A stretch of DNA of 64,000 nucleotides from Paenibacillus periandrae (GTDB taxonomy: Bacteria; Bacillota; Bacilli; Paenibacillales; NBRC-103111): assembly GCF_022458865.1 (NCBI RefSeq), contig NZ_JAJNMU010000010.1, positions 124,001 through 188,000 of the forward strand, in the 5' to 3' direction. Each line of letters starts with the position of its first letter. Positions within the stretch are counted from its first letter, which is position 1. Under the pieces are notes generated by a model, which saw only the letters and a list, made by a program, of their open reading frames with translations, searched no databases and was not told where the DNA came from. Below are positions 28,601-37,190 of this stretch, piece by piece. The translations under genes and the position numbers were made by a program.

Positions 28601-29479
28601 GTTTTCATCCGAACGTTTCATGATCGGCTCGGGATGTTTATGCCATGCCGCTTCATTCTCCACATTTTGAGCCAGATCGGCCCAGGACAGGCCGACAGCA
28701 TAGTTATCATGCGTGTAGCTGCTGGCGGAATAGGCAAAATAAACTTTACCGTTACGCTCCACCACGGCTGCCCCTTCATTAACATTATCAACATACTTCT
28801 CCCAGTCATAGGTCGGTCTGGCTAACGTAATCTCTTCGCCTTCCAATGTCCACGGGTTTTTCATTTTGACAATCGTGGGACATTCATCAAATCTCTGGTT
28901 TCCTGTTTTTGGATCTATAAAATAGTAATATTTCGTGTAGGTAAGGTATCTCTGCCCTTTGATGGTGACGAAACCGGTAGGCAGTCCATAACTTTGCGTA
29001 TTCAGCAACCCCTGTTGGGGTGTAAGTCCGTCTCCATTATCATAGGTTCCCTTCAGTTCCCAGGTCCCTTCAAATGGATCGGGCGAGCTGTTCTCCAAAA
29101 CATAAGAGCTGGGATGGCCATAAGCAAAGCGCCCCGCTTGATCACTAACCTTCGGACCGGAGGCGAAATAGATGTACCATTTGCCGTCGATCCTGTGCGC
29201 ATCAGGACCCCAAATAAATTCCAGGTTTTCAGGTAACTTCCATACTTCTTTACTTTTCGCGGTGGAAACGCCAAGAATGGTTTCATGCCGTTTCAATACA
29301 ACATTGCCATCGCCTGCCGCCGAATAATAGTATCCATCGTCTTGCCTTTCAATGGTAGGGTCGGCTCCTTTCATCAGCGGGTTAAGATAATAGGATGATA
29401 CATCCGCATAGGCGATATTGGTCAACGTCATCACGACCAGTACCACTATGGACACAGCAAACAAACCAATTTTCCTCAT
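25619..29479 (-). CDS. secreted multidomain GH43-family protein with four CBM6-type modules and a ricin-type lectin domain
   Basis: A 1286-residue protein with a signal peptide (about 1-25) and a GH43-like propeller (about 30-355) with Asp40 (KGADPTI) and Glu235 (NEGAAV). The third canonical Asp is not evident: where the relative downstream reads AIDGTV, this reads GLPTGF. Four CBM6/35-type modules follow, each starting with a YEAE- or YQAE-type strand near residues 365, 496, 624 and 755; then a ricin-B-type lectin region (about 895-1040), an Ig-like domain, a CBM_X2-like domain (about 1141-1230), and the first half of an InlB-type repeat, where it stops abruptly at GWNVRAG. AAGGAGG lies 11 bases before the ATG. 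Confidence 0.92.
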   Translation of the reverse strand: MRKIGLFAVSIVVLVVMTLTNIAYADVSSYYLNPLMKGADPTIERQDDGYYYSAAGDGNVVLKRHETILGVSTAKSKEVWKLPENLEFIWGPDAHRIDGKWYIYFASGPKVSDQAGRFAYGHPSSYVLENSSPDPFEGTWELKGTYDNGDGLTPQQGLLNTQSYGLPTGFVTIKGQRYLTYTKYYYFIDPKTGNQRFDECPTIVKMKNPWTLEGEEITLARPTYDWEKYVDNVNEGAAVVERNGKVYFAYSASSYTHDNYAVGLSWADLAQNVENEAAWHKHPEPIMKRSDENSSYSTGSPLFLKSEDGTEDWITYHGIPTHSQGGKNREVRAQRINWDDNDFINLGIPSNPGTVLSRPSGEEKSEIYEAEDAQLSGAARATMNSIYASSGRYARYSNSAASDYVEFTVNTHTGGIYSLDFRYNNNTAEPVTMTLGVNQEAPAPLVFPSNAGPANKLNFDLKTVHNIRLNEGSNIVRLSGKSALGLDAIIAKKSVLYEAEGAELSGGAGIAQNHAGYSGSGFVSGFTGPNAAISFTVNAPHAGSYSVKLAYGAGTGKDRALTMYVNGTKIKQANFFGLKGWNKWADRYDNVFLKEGSNVITYKYDSGDTGNVNLDYITVTEAATWTYEAESAKTTGGSDARIVQAQDGNTGIGYVSGLSQVNSSVEFSVYAEYAASYDLKLRYATEQGGKTLSFEVNGTPMQNMVLPYSGGAKVWKEHTVTVSLDKGKNSIAFRSAAGDSGVIQIDHIHLNKRTPWKYQAEAATLSGTPGIGRDRLWFEGNGYVGLFQNKGDSIGFEVNVPYTAAYTSTLRYSGVQSSNRTMSMYVNGNRVKQVSLPPTANWDTWTDATETVNLVAGKNSIEFRREEGDTGQLNIDSLILDKFSGGFMRTTAREITPEKMVKIQPKHSGKALSVAGEKYNQGAAVIQYSNGDTNSQLVRFLDLGTGYYRILVMRGARFLDIKPNSDIQELILNQTIEEAPTPSNTEQWRLEKEGDYYKVINKSNGKVITVNEASKGNNAVMRLADDEGKDNQRFKIELRNLYDTTFYAVSDITAVPAAVQAGQELSLFGTVSPDWATRKSITWSIKDAGQTRATLDRNVLSATRAGTVIVTATIEEGNEIGVNYSKDFTITVSKKDADISPEKATYDLYVPGDVSASIIWNEAKSVTGVVYAATVTGAVYNGTLGTDGYTVSGDMLTIKRETMAALGLKSGDKADFSILFNKGNPAVFSVNVVDSFAVTSHSIILATEGYGTASANVLSAGKDTAITLTATPDPGYLFAGWNVRAG

Positions 29480-29616
29480 TGCAACAATTTCCTCCTTAGG
29501 GAATTTCCTGGAGCTTTTTGGAAAACAGGAATGATCGCTGGAAATAAACCGCTTTCATTTTCGCTAAAGCTTCGCTCCATGGATGCTTATACTGTACTGT
29601 GATCCCTCCATACCAG

Positions 29617-29655
29617 GCCTTAAGAATCTTTAGGTCTTTCTGTACGATTTTTGTT
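29617..29655 (-). repeat. shared leader segment, copy 2
   Basis: Second copy of the segment at 21396-21434, in the same orientation, about 140 bases before the GH43 start at 29479. Core CCTAAAGATTCTTAAGG is identical in both copies. Confidence 0.6.
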
Positions 29656-29800
29656 ATTTACCTAAATCCGTTTTCAAACGGACTGGCCGACTGCGGGGTG
29701 ATCGAGTAGGAGACTTCATGTCCGCACCCTGCGAAATTAATATTACGTCCGTAATAGTTGTTTGCCAATATATCCCTCATGAACGAGATTTCCTAAGCTA

Positions 29801-29836
29801 CAAAAAAGCCGTCAAAAGCAATGCTTTTGAACGGCT
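29801..29836 (-). terminator. intrinsic terminator of the M20 gene
   Basis: On the minus strand GCCGTTCAAAAGC and GCTTTTGACGGC pair around a 3-base loop, followed by six T residues. Confidence 0.9.
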
Positions 29837-30018
29837 CTCTTTGACCCTGCGGCTCCAGGCTATGGATAACATATTCACGACGAACTCGAATTCGTAAGCA
29901 TAATATCCAATGACTGAAAAAGTTGCGTAATCATCACTATTAGGACTTAAACTTTCTAAAAGCTATGATACAGTTTCACTCAAGTGTTCTGCTAGTAATA
30001 TAGTCTGATCCCCTCCCC

Positions 30019-31452
30019 TTAAGCCCCTCTGACAGGACCAGGGATCAAACCGTCCGGGATCGGACATATATAACTTCTGCCACTCAGCTGCTTCGCGTGT
30101 TCCTCCTTGGCATGTTCCAGTACCTCGGGCTTATGCAACAGCTCAACAACTGTCGCCGCGATCACTTTTCCTGCATGCAGCATGCCTTTGTGGCCGATCG
30201 ACATCCCGACCTGACTGACCGCCTGCCAGGAATGGAGAGCAGTCCCCAGCGCCATGCTGGTGATCCAGCTCTGAACTGTGGGTACGTTCCAGCTGACATC
30301 TCCCACATCGGTTGAACCCATGGCGACAGTAATTTCTTGTTTAGCCTCGTACGGTTCCAGACGATCGGACAGCACCTTACCTGACAGCTCCTGCGGCAAA
30401 TTGTGGTTTTTCTCAGCATCCGATAAAGTAGCACGTATTTTGTTCGCAAATTGTTGTTCCGTTTCATCAAAAACCGGGCAGCCCAGTTGAATAAATTGTT
30501 CATGCATCACCTGCTCCAAGGTCCGATTGACAATCAGCTCAGACGAGCCGGAATCAAATACAATCTCAAGCTCGGTCCCGGTCATTAACGCGGCTCCTTT
30601 GGCGACATTGCAAATTCGCTCATATAAATCGGCCAGCTGCTCGGAACGCGGAACGCGCATTTTATACAACACCTCGGCTTCCGATTGGACAACATTCGGC
30701 GATAAGCCGCCTGTATTCGTAATCGCATAATGAAGGCGCGCATCCGAAATGATGTGCTCACGCAAATAATTGCAGCCTACGTTCATTAACTCGACTGCAT
30801 CCAGCGCGCTTCGTCCCAAGTGTGCGTCTCCACCAGCATGGGCACTGCGCCCCTTGAACCTGTAGTAAACCTGGCAGGTAGCCAAGCTCGACGTGCTCAT
30901 AATATGGCTGGTTGTCCCCGGATGCCAGGTTACTGCGGCATCGACATCGGCAAACAGCCCATTTTTCACCATGAACCCTTTACCACCGCCACCTTCCTCG
31001 GCAGGGCATCCATACAAGCGAACTGTGCCTGGCAGCTTATGCTTCTCCATATATTGACGCACAGCTACTGCGGCAGCCAATGCCCCACTGCCAAGCAGGT
31101 TGTGCCCGCAGCCGTGCCCATTGGCTCCACTTATAATCGGAGCTTTCCTGGACTCACCCTTCTTCTGGCTAAGCCCGGACAACGCATCGTATTCTGCGAG
31201 TACGGCAATAACCGGCTTGCCTTGTCCGTAGCTTCCGACGAGTGCCGTTGGAATACCGCCAGCTTCACGCTGTACCGTAAAGCCCTCCTGTTCCAGCACC
31301 TCGGCAAACAATGCAGCCGACTGCCGTTCCTCATAGCGCGTTTCTGCGTATTCCCATATTTGATTACTGACCTTGATAAACAAGTCTCTCTGGTTCTCTA
31401 TCAAATCCGCAATTTCTTGAACTCTGTCTGAAATATGTTGTACGTCTGTCAT
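30019..31452 (-). CDS. M20-family amidohydrolase, AbgB-like
   Basis: A 477-residue zinc-dependent amidohydrolase resembling aminobenzoyl-glutamate hydrolase subunit B. Metal-site motifs are GHGCGHNLLG (about residue 113), PAEEGGGGK (about 150) and the HP of TWHPGTT; the insert domain with GRSAHAGGDAHLGRSALDA is the usual dimerisation lid. It cuts an amide bond between an acyl or aromatic group and an amino acid. AGGAG lies ten bases before the ATG. It follows a YesN regulator gene by 40 bases and ends in a strong terminator. It is a close paralogue of the enzyme at 49345-50778 and more distant from that at 50831-52237. Confidence 0.93.
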   Translation of the reverse strand: MTDVQHISDRVQEIADLIENQRDLFIKVSNQIWEYAETRYEERQSAALFAEVLEQEGFTVQREAGGIPTALVGSYGQGKPVIAVLAEYDALSGLSQKKGESRKAPIISGANGHGCGHNLLGSGALAAAVAVRQYMEKHKLPGTVRLYGCPAEEGGGGKGFMVKNGLFADVDAAVTWHPGTTSHIMSTSSLATCQVYYRFKGRSAHAGGDAHLGRSALDAVELMNVGCNYLREHIISDARLHYAITNTGGLSPNVVQSEAEVLYKMRVPRSEQLADLYERICNVAKGAALMTGTELEIVFDSGSSELIVNRTLEQVMHEQFIQLGCPVFDETEQQFANKIRATLSDAEKNHNLPQELSGKVLSDRLEPYEAKQEITVAMGSTDVGDVSWNVPTVQSWITSMALGTALHSWQAVSQVGMSIGHKGMLHAGKVIAATVVELLHKPEVLEHAKEEHAKQLSGRSYICPIPDGLIPGPVRGA

Positions 31453-31492
31453 GGCCTATCAGCTCCTATATCGTAAATCTCCTCCAGGAATT

Positions 31493-33100
31493 TTACTTTC
31501 GATGCTTCTTTCTGAATTCCAGAGGATTCATGTCTGTGACGCGTTTGAACATTTTCGAAAAATGGGAAAAGTTGGTGTACCCGATTGACGTTGCAATTTC
31601 ACTAACCGACTTGTCCGATTGAATGAGTAACGATTGGGCTAATTTAAAGCGCTCTTCGATCAGATAATCGAATAAGGATGTGCCTGTCTCTTTTTTAAAT
31701 ATTCTCGATAAGTAATCCGGACTTAAAAATACATTCGCAGCTATGTCATCACGGGAAATATCCTTGTCCATATTTTCGGTAATGTAGGCCTTCACTTGAT
31801 TGATGACCGTATGGGATTCCTCAATGGATTGAATAAAATCGACAGCAAGCTCAACGACTGCTTTGGACCATTCCTGCAAATTGGAAACGGTACGTGTAAC
31901 AGATGCCATTTGTTGGGTAGACAATCTTTCCGAGAATATCAAATGAGCCTGCAGCCCTTTTAATTGAAGCACATGATAAACCATTTGGAGAAAATTATGA
32001 TAAAATTCCTGCAGTATTTTGGCGCTGCCTTCAGTTTGCTTCATATCTTCGAGATAACGATGAATATCTTCCTGCAGCGATGTTTTCGAACCTTGTTTAA
32101 GTAATTCCAGCCAGCTGCTTATATTCGGTTGTTGGACATGTTCCTGAAGCTCAGATATTTCGTCCAAACGATAAACCTTTCGCGCATTGGTTACATTATT
32201 TCTATCCTTTTCAATTAAGGATTGCACCGCTTTATGAATGTCGACAATATTCGTAACCTCACCAATATAGCACGATAATTCACAATAGAAATACTCATCA
32301 CAAGAACGAACATAACTCATGAGCTCTGCCTCCAGATAGGCTGTGGATACAAGTAGTGCATGGTCCCGAGGGAGTAAGGCGACCAGATTCCTCTCCGAAA
32401 TGGGTACCACACATCCCCCCTCAAGCCCATCCAAATGAAAGCTATGCTCAGCGGCATTACGAAGCGCATATTCCATGATCTTCTTCTCGCGTTCCGACAG
32501 CTCCTTGCTCCAGCCGCGAACGGATATTAGAATCGGCACAAATTGATCATCGGGGAGATAGGGTATATTACGTTTATAGATCAGCTCACTGATCTGCTCA
32601 GGATGGGAGGATACCGTTTGATGAATCAGATCCAACCAAAAACGCTCCACCAATAACGGATGGTGTGCAGACCATAGCTGATAATAATGCTTTAAGGTTT
32701 CGGTAAATTTAACAGCTTCGCTATCGGATTCGATTTTTTGTATGGCTTTATGGAGCACAGCTTCGAGTTCCGTGTATCGAACCGGTTTTAACAGATAGTC
32801 AAGGCTTCCCAATTGAAGCGCCTTTTTGGCGTATTCAAAATCCGCATGGCAGGTTAAAAACAGACTCACGGTTGCCGGATAATGCTCCTTAACCCATGTT
32901 AACAAGTCAATTCCGTTTCCCTGAGGCATTTCTATATCACAGATCATCAAACTGATGGCCTGACTTGTATAAATCTCCTTAGCTTGACGAATGTTGTAGG
33001 CTACATATACTTGAGTTACCCCAAGCTTCGCCCAATCAATTCCGGTCTCTATTCCATGCGCGGCATGAATTTCATCATCTACAATAAGCACTCCATCCAT
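31493..33100 (-). CDS. YesN-type response regulator with AraC DNA-binding domain
   Basis: A 535-residue regulator with a receiver domain (Asp in MICDIEMPQGNG, Lys in LLKPVR) and a C-terminal AraC-type helix-turn-helix pair ending MNPLEFRKKH. The ATG at 33100 follows GGAGG by seven bases. It is a clear paralogue of the regulator at 40766-42298: both begin with an IVDDEIHAAHGIE-type stretch and share VAYNIRQAKE. No kinase gene is adjacent; the nearest is the YesM gene at 34443-36203. It is co-transcribed with the M20 amidohydrolase. Confidence 0.95.
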   Translation of the reverse strand: MDGVLIVDDEIHAAHGIETGIDWAKLGVTQVYVAYNIRQAKEIYTSQAISLMICDIEMPQGNGIDLLTWVKEHYPATVSLFLTCHADFEYAKKALQLGSLDYLLKPVRYTELEAVLHKAIQKIESDSEAVKFTETLKHYYQLWSAHHPLLVERFWLDLIHQTVSSHPEQISELIYKRNIPYLPDDQFVPILISVRGWSKELSEREKKIMEYALRNAAEHSFHLDGLEGGCVVPISERNLVALLPRDHALLVSTAYLEAELMSYVRSCDEYFYCELSCYIGEVTNIVDIHKAVQSLIEKDRNNVTNARKVYRLDEISELQEHVQQPNISSWLELLKQGSKTSLQEDIHRYLEDMKQTEGSAKILQEFYHNFLQMVYHVLQLKGLQAHLIFSERLSTQQMASVTRTVSNLQEWSKAVVELAVDFIQSIEESHTVINQVKAYITENMDKDISRDDIAANVFLSPDYLSRIFKKETGTSLFDYLIEERFKLAQSLLIQSDKSVSEIATSIGYTNFSHFSKMFKRVTDMNPLEFRKKHRK

Positions 33101-33217
33101 GATCAACCCTCCGTCCCCAAGTACGTATTCTGACTGTATAGGATGATTATAACATTAAACCCGATGGGTTAAGGGAGCTGCCCTCCGTAACAAGGAAGGT
33201 TGTCAGATTTAGCGCAC

Positions 33218-33252
33218 ATAAAGTCCATGATCTCCATGACCATGGACTTTAT
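33218..33252 (-). terminator. hairpin after the oxidoreductase gene
   Basis: ATAAAGTCCATG and CATGGACTTTAT are perfect 12-bp arms around an 11-base loop, 35 bases after the stop at 33287. The T-run is short, so termination may be incomplete. Confidence 0.65.
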
Positions 33253-33286
33253 ACAAAGGAGGACCCTACTATCTTGCCTTCTGGCC

Positions 33287-34408
33287 TTATTGATTAAGGT
33301 TAACAAATTCAGCAAAATCAATGGTTTTCCCTGTTTCGGCGGATTGATAGACAGCTTCCAGTATTTGAGTTACCACATACGCTTGCTCTGCTTTGACCAA
33401 CGGGTCCGTATCATGGATGATGCACTCCAGCCATTGCTCAGCCTCCAACACGCCAGGAGCTTCATCCTTGCCAGTAAAGTAAGCAACACTCGCGCCTGTA
33501 TTCGGCTTGATTTCAACCAGCTTGCCGTACTGTGCCTTATTAAAGACAAGCTCTGTTTTTCTATTCGGCCCAACCTTCATTTCAGCTCCACCATCAACTC
33601 CAAATAAGGAGGTCTTCGCTTCTTTGGCATCAGTCGTATTAAGCGCCCAGGAGCACTCCAGGAATACGGTGGCACCATCCTCCATTTTGATAAAAGCAAA
33701 AGCCGAATCCTCTACATCAAAGGTCGCCGGATCCCATGGTCCGAATAAATTACCTTCGATATTGTCCTTCATTTTATAATATACCGAGCCTGTCACCGAT
33801 TGAGGCTTGTAGTTGTCCATGCACCATAATGTCAAATCGAGTGCGTGGGTACCAATATCGATTAAAGCCCCACCGCCCTGCAGCTTCTTGTCAGTAAACA
33901 CACCCCATGTCGGAACCGCTTTTCTGCGAACAGCATGGGCTTTAGCCATATACACCTCACCCAAATCTCCCTTCGAGCAAGCACGGTACAACACTTGGGA
34001 TTCCTCGTTAAACCGATTTTGATAACCAATGGTCAGCTTTTTACCGGTTCTTTTCGATGCATCCAGCATTTTTTTGGCCTCGACAGAATTAATCGCCATC
34101 GGTTTTTCGCACATCACGTGCTTGCCTGATTCCAATGCATCTACAGTAATAAAGGAATGATACAAATTAGGTGTCAGCACATGAACAACATCGATAGATT
34201 TGTCCTTTAACAGCTCCTTATAGTCCGTATAGACGGCAGCATCAGGAACTCCAAATTCGGCCGCTGCTGTAATAGCTCTGTCCTCCACCACATCGCAAAA
34301 GGCAACCATTTTTCCCAGATGAGGCAGTTTGGCAAGTGATGGCATATGCTTCTGATGTGCAATGGCTCCGCAGCCAATAATTCCAATTTTTAAAGGTTCA
34401 TTCATCAT
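33287..34408 (-). CDS. Gfo/Idh/MocA-family oxidoreductase
   Basis: A 373-residue NAD(P)-dependent dehydrogenase with Rossmann motif GIIGCGAIAHQKH, the EKP motif (CEKPMAI) and a C-terminal substrate domain containing GGGALIDIGTHALDL. The ATG at 34408 is used because AAAGGAG lies about eight bases upstream. It is the last gene of the importer operon running from 40649 and, with the TIM-barrel isomerase at 36312, probably converts the imported sugar through a keto intermediate. Not closely related to the oxidoreductase at 8810. Confidence 0.93.
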   Translation of the reverse strand: MMNEPLKIGIIGCGAIAHQKHMPSLAKLPHLGKMVAFCDVVEDRAITAAAEFGVPDAAVYTDYKELLKDKSIDVVHVLTPNLYHSFITVDALESGKHVMCEKPMAINSVEAKKMLDASKRTGKKLTIGYQNRFNEESQVLYRACSKGDLGEVYMAKAHAVRRKAVPTWGVFTDKKLQGGGALIDIGTHALDLTLWCMDNYKPQSVTGSVYYKMKDNIEGNLFGPWDPATFDVEDSAFAFIKMEDGATVFLECSWALNTTDAKEAKTSLFGVDGGAEMKVGPNRKTELVFNKAQYGKLVEIKPNTGASVAYFTGKDEAPGVLEAEQWLECIIHDTDPLVKAEQAYVVTQILEAVYQSAETGKTIDFAEFVNLNQ

Positions 34409-34442
34409 GTAACCGCTCCTTTTATGCATCTAAGTTTTAATG

Positions 34443-36203
34443 TTATTGTGTCATTTTTTCATTATTCATCGCTTCCATCGGCAGCCGGATTTCAACCTTT
34501 GCACCACTTTTGGGTCCATTCATGAACACCACGTGAGCCCGGTTCGGATACAGCAGCGCAATTCTGCGTTTTACATTCCAGATCCCGATGTTCTCTCCTT
34601 TATCGTTCATCAGATCCACATCCGATTGCAGCCGCTGAAGCACATCATCGGGAAATCCCTTGCCCGAATCTTCGATGGAAATTTTCAATAAATCCCCTTC
34701 AGCAGATGATTCGGAGTCGATGACAATATGAATATGAATGGAATCGTCCATCGTAACCGCATGTTTAATTGTATTCTCCACAAAGGTTTGCACGATCAAG
34801 GGTGGAACCTGAATTTCCTCCAAGTCATCCTTCAGGGTCACCTCGTAATCGAGATGCTTCGGAAACCTCATTTTTTGAATGTTCAAGTAATTGCAGGTAT
34901 GTCTGATTTCATCTTTTAAAGGGACAAACGTCAGGTTGCTGCGGAACATGTACCGGAAGTACTCAACCAGCGACAAGGACATTTCCTGGATAAGCTCGTA
35001 CTTCTGAGCCTGAGCCAGATGATACACGATATTTAAGGAATTCAGATAAAAATGGGGATTAATTTGCAGCTGCAAATGCTTAAGCTCCGCACGCTGACTG
35101 CTCAATTGCTCCTCATATACATCGATTTTCAATTGTTCAATTTGAGCAACCATATCATTGAACGCCGCATTTATCACTTCAAACTCACCGGAGGATGAGT
35201 AAGGCACGATTCGAGTATCCCACTTGCCTTCCTTAAATCTCCGCATTGCCATTAATAATTTGTAGATCGGACGCAGAATAAGCTTTCTCAAAAACAACAA
35301 CAGCAGCAGCAGCATAATAACAAAACCGAGAGGCACAACCAACACAACCCGTTGAAAAACAGGCAGCTTTTCCATAATTCCATTTTCCGGGATCAGCACC
35401 GTCAGATAGAAGCTGCCCTTCTTGGAACGTTCTGCAACCTCCAGGTAGGTCTGGTTGTTTCCGGTTAGCTTGTATATTTCATCTTCGAGTGCCAGATCGA
35501 TGCCATTCTGTGCAATAAACTCATGATGATCCATCGGTTCATGGTGCTCCGTAGACAAAACCGAAATCCCGGTTTCCCCCAAATCGATCAAATTGAGCGG
35601 AATCATCATCCTTTTTGCATTCACCCATGCCCCTACATATACATTGCCTATCTTGGCGACATGGCTCAAATAATGCTCTTGGTCAATTTGCTGGACACAC
35701 CATTTCAGTGTACATTCCTGCTCCATTTGTGCGTTATTCTTGAGCATGGAGGTGAGCAGTATTCGAGCTTGATCCCTCTCTTTAAAGCTTAAAGCCAGGT
35801 TCGGTCCGATTAAAAAATCATCATTATTTCCCGAATAAACAAAGAACATATCCATCGTTTTACTGTTATTAATAGTCGTCGATATATTATTAAACAATCG
35901 AATTCGAGCTTCCTGGTACCTTACCGAATAGTAGGCATCCGGCTGATCCAGAATGATCAAGTCGGTTTCTTCAGCAACCATATTGTATAAGTACTCATCC
36001 GCTTCTCCCAGTGTACGATCGATTTGCCCCATATACAGGGTAACGAGATTCTTATTGGATTGGGCTACCTGATCCCTGACAACCTTCCCCGCATAAGAGC
36101 TGTAATAGATCATCCAAACCATCAAAGGAATGAAGATTGCAAAAAAAGCCAGACCGATTCGAAATCTCAGAGATTTAAAAAATTCCTTGTTCATAAATCC
36201 CAT
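34443..36203 (-). CDS. YesM-type sensor histidine kinase
   Basis: A 586-residue membrane kinase: transmembrane segment about 12-32, extracellular sensor region, second transmembrane segment about 290-312, HAMP linker, His box QINPHFYLN and ATPase domain with DSGKGFPDD and NIGIWNVK. GGAGG lies nine bases before the ATG. It is inside the importer operon, between the isomerase and the oxidoreductase, and is the only kinase near two paralogous YesN regulators (31493 and 40766), so it may phosphorylate both. Confidence 0.94.
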   Translation of the reverse strand: MGFMNKEFFKSLRFRIGLAFFAIFIPLMVWMIYYSSYAGKVVRDQVAQSNKNLVTLYMGQIDRTLGEADEYLYNMVAEETDLIILDQPDAYYSVRYQEARIRLFNNISTTINNSKTMDMFFVYSGNNDDFLIGPNLALSFKERDQARILLTSMLKNNAQMEQECTLKWCVQQIDQEHYLSHVAKIGNVYVGAWVNAKRMMIPLNLIDLGETGISVLSTEHHEPMDHHEFIAQNGIDLALEDEIYKLTGNNQTYLEVAERSKKGSFYLTVLIPENGIMEKLPVFQRVVLVVPLGFVIMLLLLLLFLRKLILRPIYKLLMAMRRFKEGKWDTRIVPYSSSGEFEVINAAFNDMVAQIEQLKIDVYEEQLSSQRAELKHLQLQINPHFYLNSLNIVYHLAQAQKYELIQEMSLSLVEYFRYMFRSNLTFVPLKDEIRHTCNYLNIQKMRFPKHLDYEVTLKDDLEEIQVPPLIVQTFVENTIKHAVTMDDSIHIHIVIDSESSAEGDLLKISIEDSGKGFPDDVLQRLQSDVDLMNDKGENIGIWNVKRRIALLYPNRAHVVFMNGPKSGAKVEIRLPMEAMNNEKMTQ

Positions 36204-36311
36204 TTCTTCTGACCTCCATGATCGTGATGTCTATAACCCATTATTATATCATGGAAGAGATCAACCGGAATACGTTCCGGCTGACCCCTTGCGGCATTGG
36301 ATTGGGATCTC

Positions 36312-37169
36312 TTACACCGTTACTTGCTGCAGCAGTCTTTCCAGGTTGCGATAGCTAAGGGCTACCCCTTCAATCTCGTCACCTGCGGTTACATCCTGTT
36401 CGACAAATACATATTTGGCATGTCCAAGCGAAGTGGCTTCCTTCAAATAGTCCGCAATAAGGAGGGTTCCCTGGCCAATTTGGGTAAAATGAGCCGGGTC
36501 CTGAGTTTTATAAAGCTCGTCTATCGTGATGCTGCTGTTGGCCCCGAATACATCAAACCAATTAACCGGCTGAGCCGCCGCAGGCAGATCCTTTTGATGC
36601 AGCATGATGCAGCGATCTCCCAGCTTACGCATCCATTCTATTGGGTCAACTCCGCCTCTGAGCGCCCAATATGTATCCAGTTCAAACTTCACCAGCTGTG
36701 GATCGGTATGCGCGAGCATAAGGTCCATAACCGTTTCACCCTCAAACACCTGAAACTCCTGAAAATGATTATGATAATATAATTGCATACCGCCACTCTT
36801 ACATATTTCCCCATATCTATTAAATGATTCGCAGAATTTCAGTACATCCTGTTTATTGGCAAAGAAAGCGATTGAACAACCGATTCCAGTGCTCCCGATT
36901 TCTTGACTAGCCGCAAGGATACCTTCCCAATCGGTTTCCTCATTGACTCGGGTATGGCAGCTGACAGCTTTCATGCCAAGGCGATCCAACTGCCTCCTTA
37001 CTTCAGAGGGAGTAATATCCCCTCCAAGGCTTAAGCCCTCATCGGTTTTACGAATGACCATTTCCAGATTGGTGTAGCCGATTTGCGCCAGCTTCTCCAA
37101 GGTCCCTACATAATCTAGCTTTAATGCATCCTTAACAGAAAATAGCTGTAATCCGATTGATAAAGTCAT
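36312..37169 (-). CDS. sugar phosphate isomerase/epimerase-like TIM-barrel protein
   Basis: A 285-residue protein of the xylose-isomerase-like AP-endonuclease-2 fold. Recognisable strands include SIGLQLFSV at the N-terminus, NLEMVIRK, VSCHTRVN, YYHNHFQEF and KFELDTYW, which carry the Glu, His and Asp metal ligands of the family. GGAGG lies five bases before the ATG at 37169. It is co-transcribed with an importer and a Gfo/Idh/MocA oxidoreductase, a common pairing in inositol and keto-sugar pathways. The specific substrate is not known. Confidence 0.9.
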   Translation of the reverse strand: MTLSIGLQLFSVKDALKLDYVGTLEKLAQIGYTNLEMVIRKTDEGLSLGGDITPSEVRRQLDRLGMKAVSCHTRVNEETDWEGILAASQEIGSTGIGCSIAFFANKQDVLKFCESFNRYGEICKSGGMQLYYHNHFQEFQVFEGETVMDLMLAHTDPQLVKFELDTYWALRGGVDPIEWMRKLGDRCIMLHQKDLPAAAQPVNWFDVFGANSSITIDELYKTQDPAHFTQIGQGTLLIADYLKEATSLGHAKYVFVEQDVTAGDEIEGVALSYRNLERLLQQVTV

Positions 37170-37190
37170 AATGGCCTCCATATTCGAAGT

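Larger units (their letters stand above)
29480..30018. other. gene-free stretch upstream of the GH43 pair
   Basis: No convincing gene. It holds leader copy 2 (29617-29655), a 7-bp-arm hairpin TCCGTTT/AAACGGA at 29667-29682, a palindrome ATTACG-TC-CGTAAT at 29742-29755, and the terminator of the M20 gene at 29801-29836. The GH43 promoter should lie in 29640-29800, but I could not fix a clear -35/-10 pair. Confidence 0.6.

Noticed and set aside
29552..29567. cre-like TGAAAGCGGTTTAT before the upstream GH43 gene
   Set aside because: It misses the conserved C near the right end and the pyrimidine after CG, so it is only a partial match.
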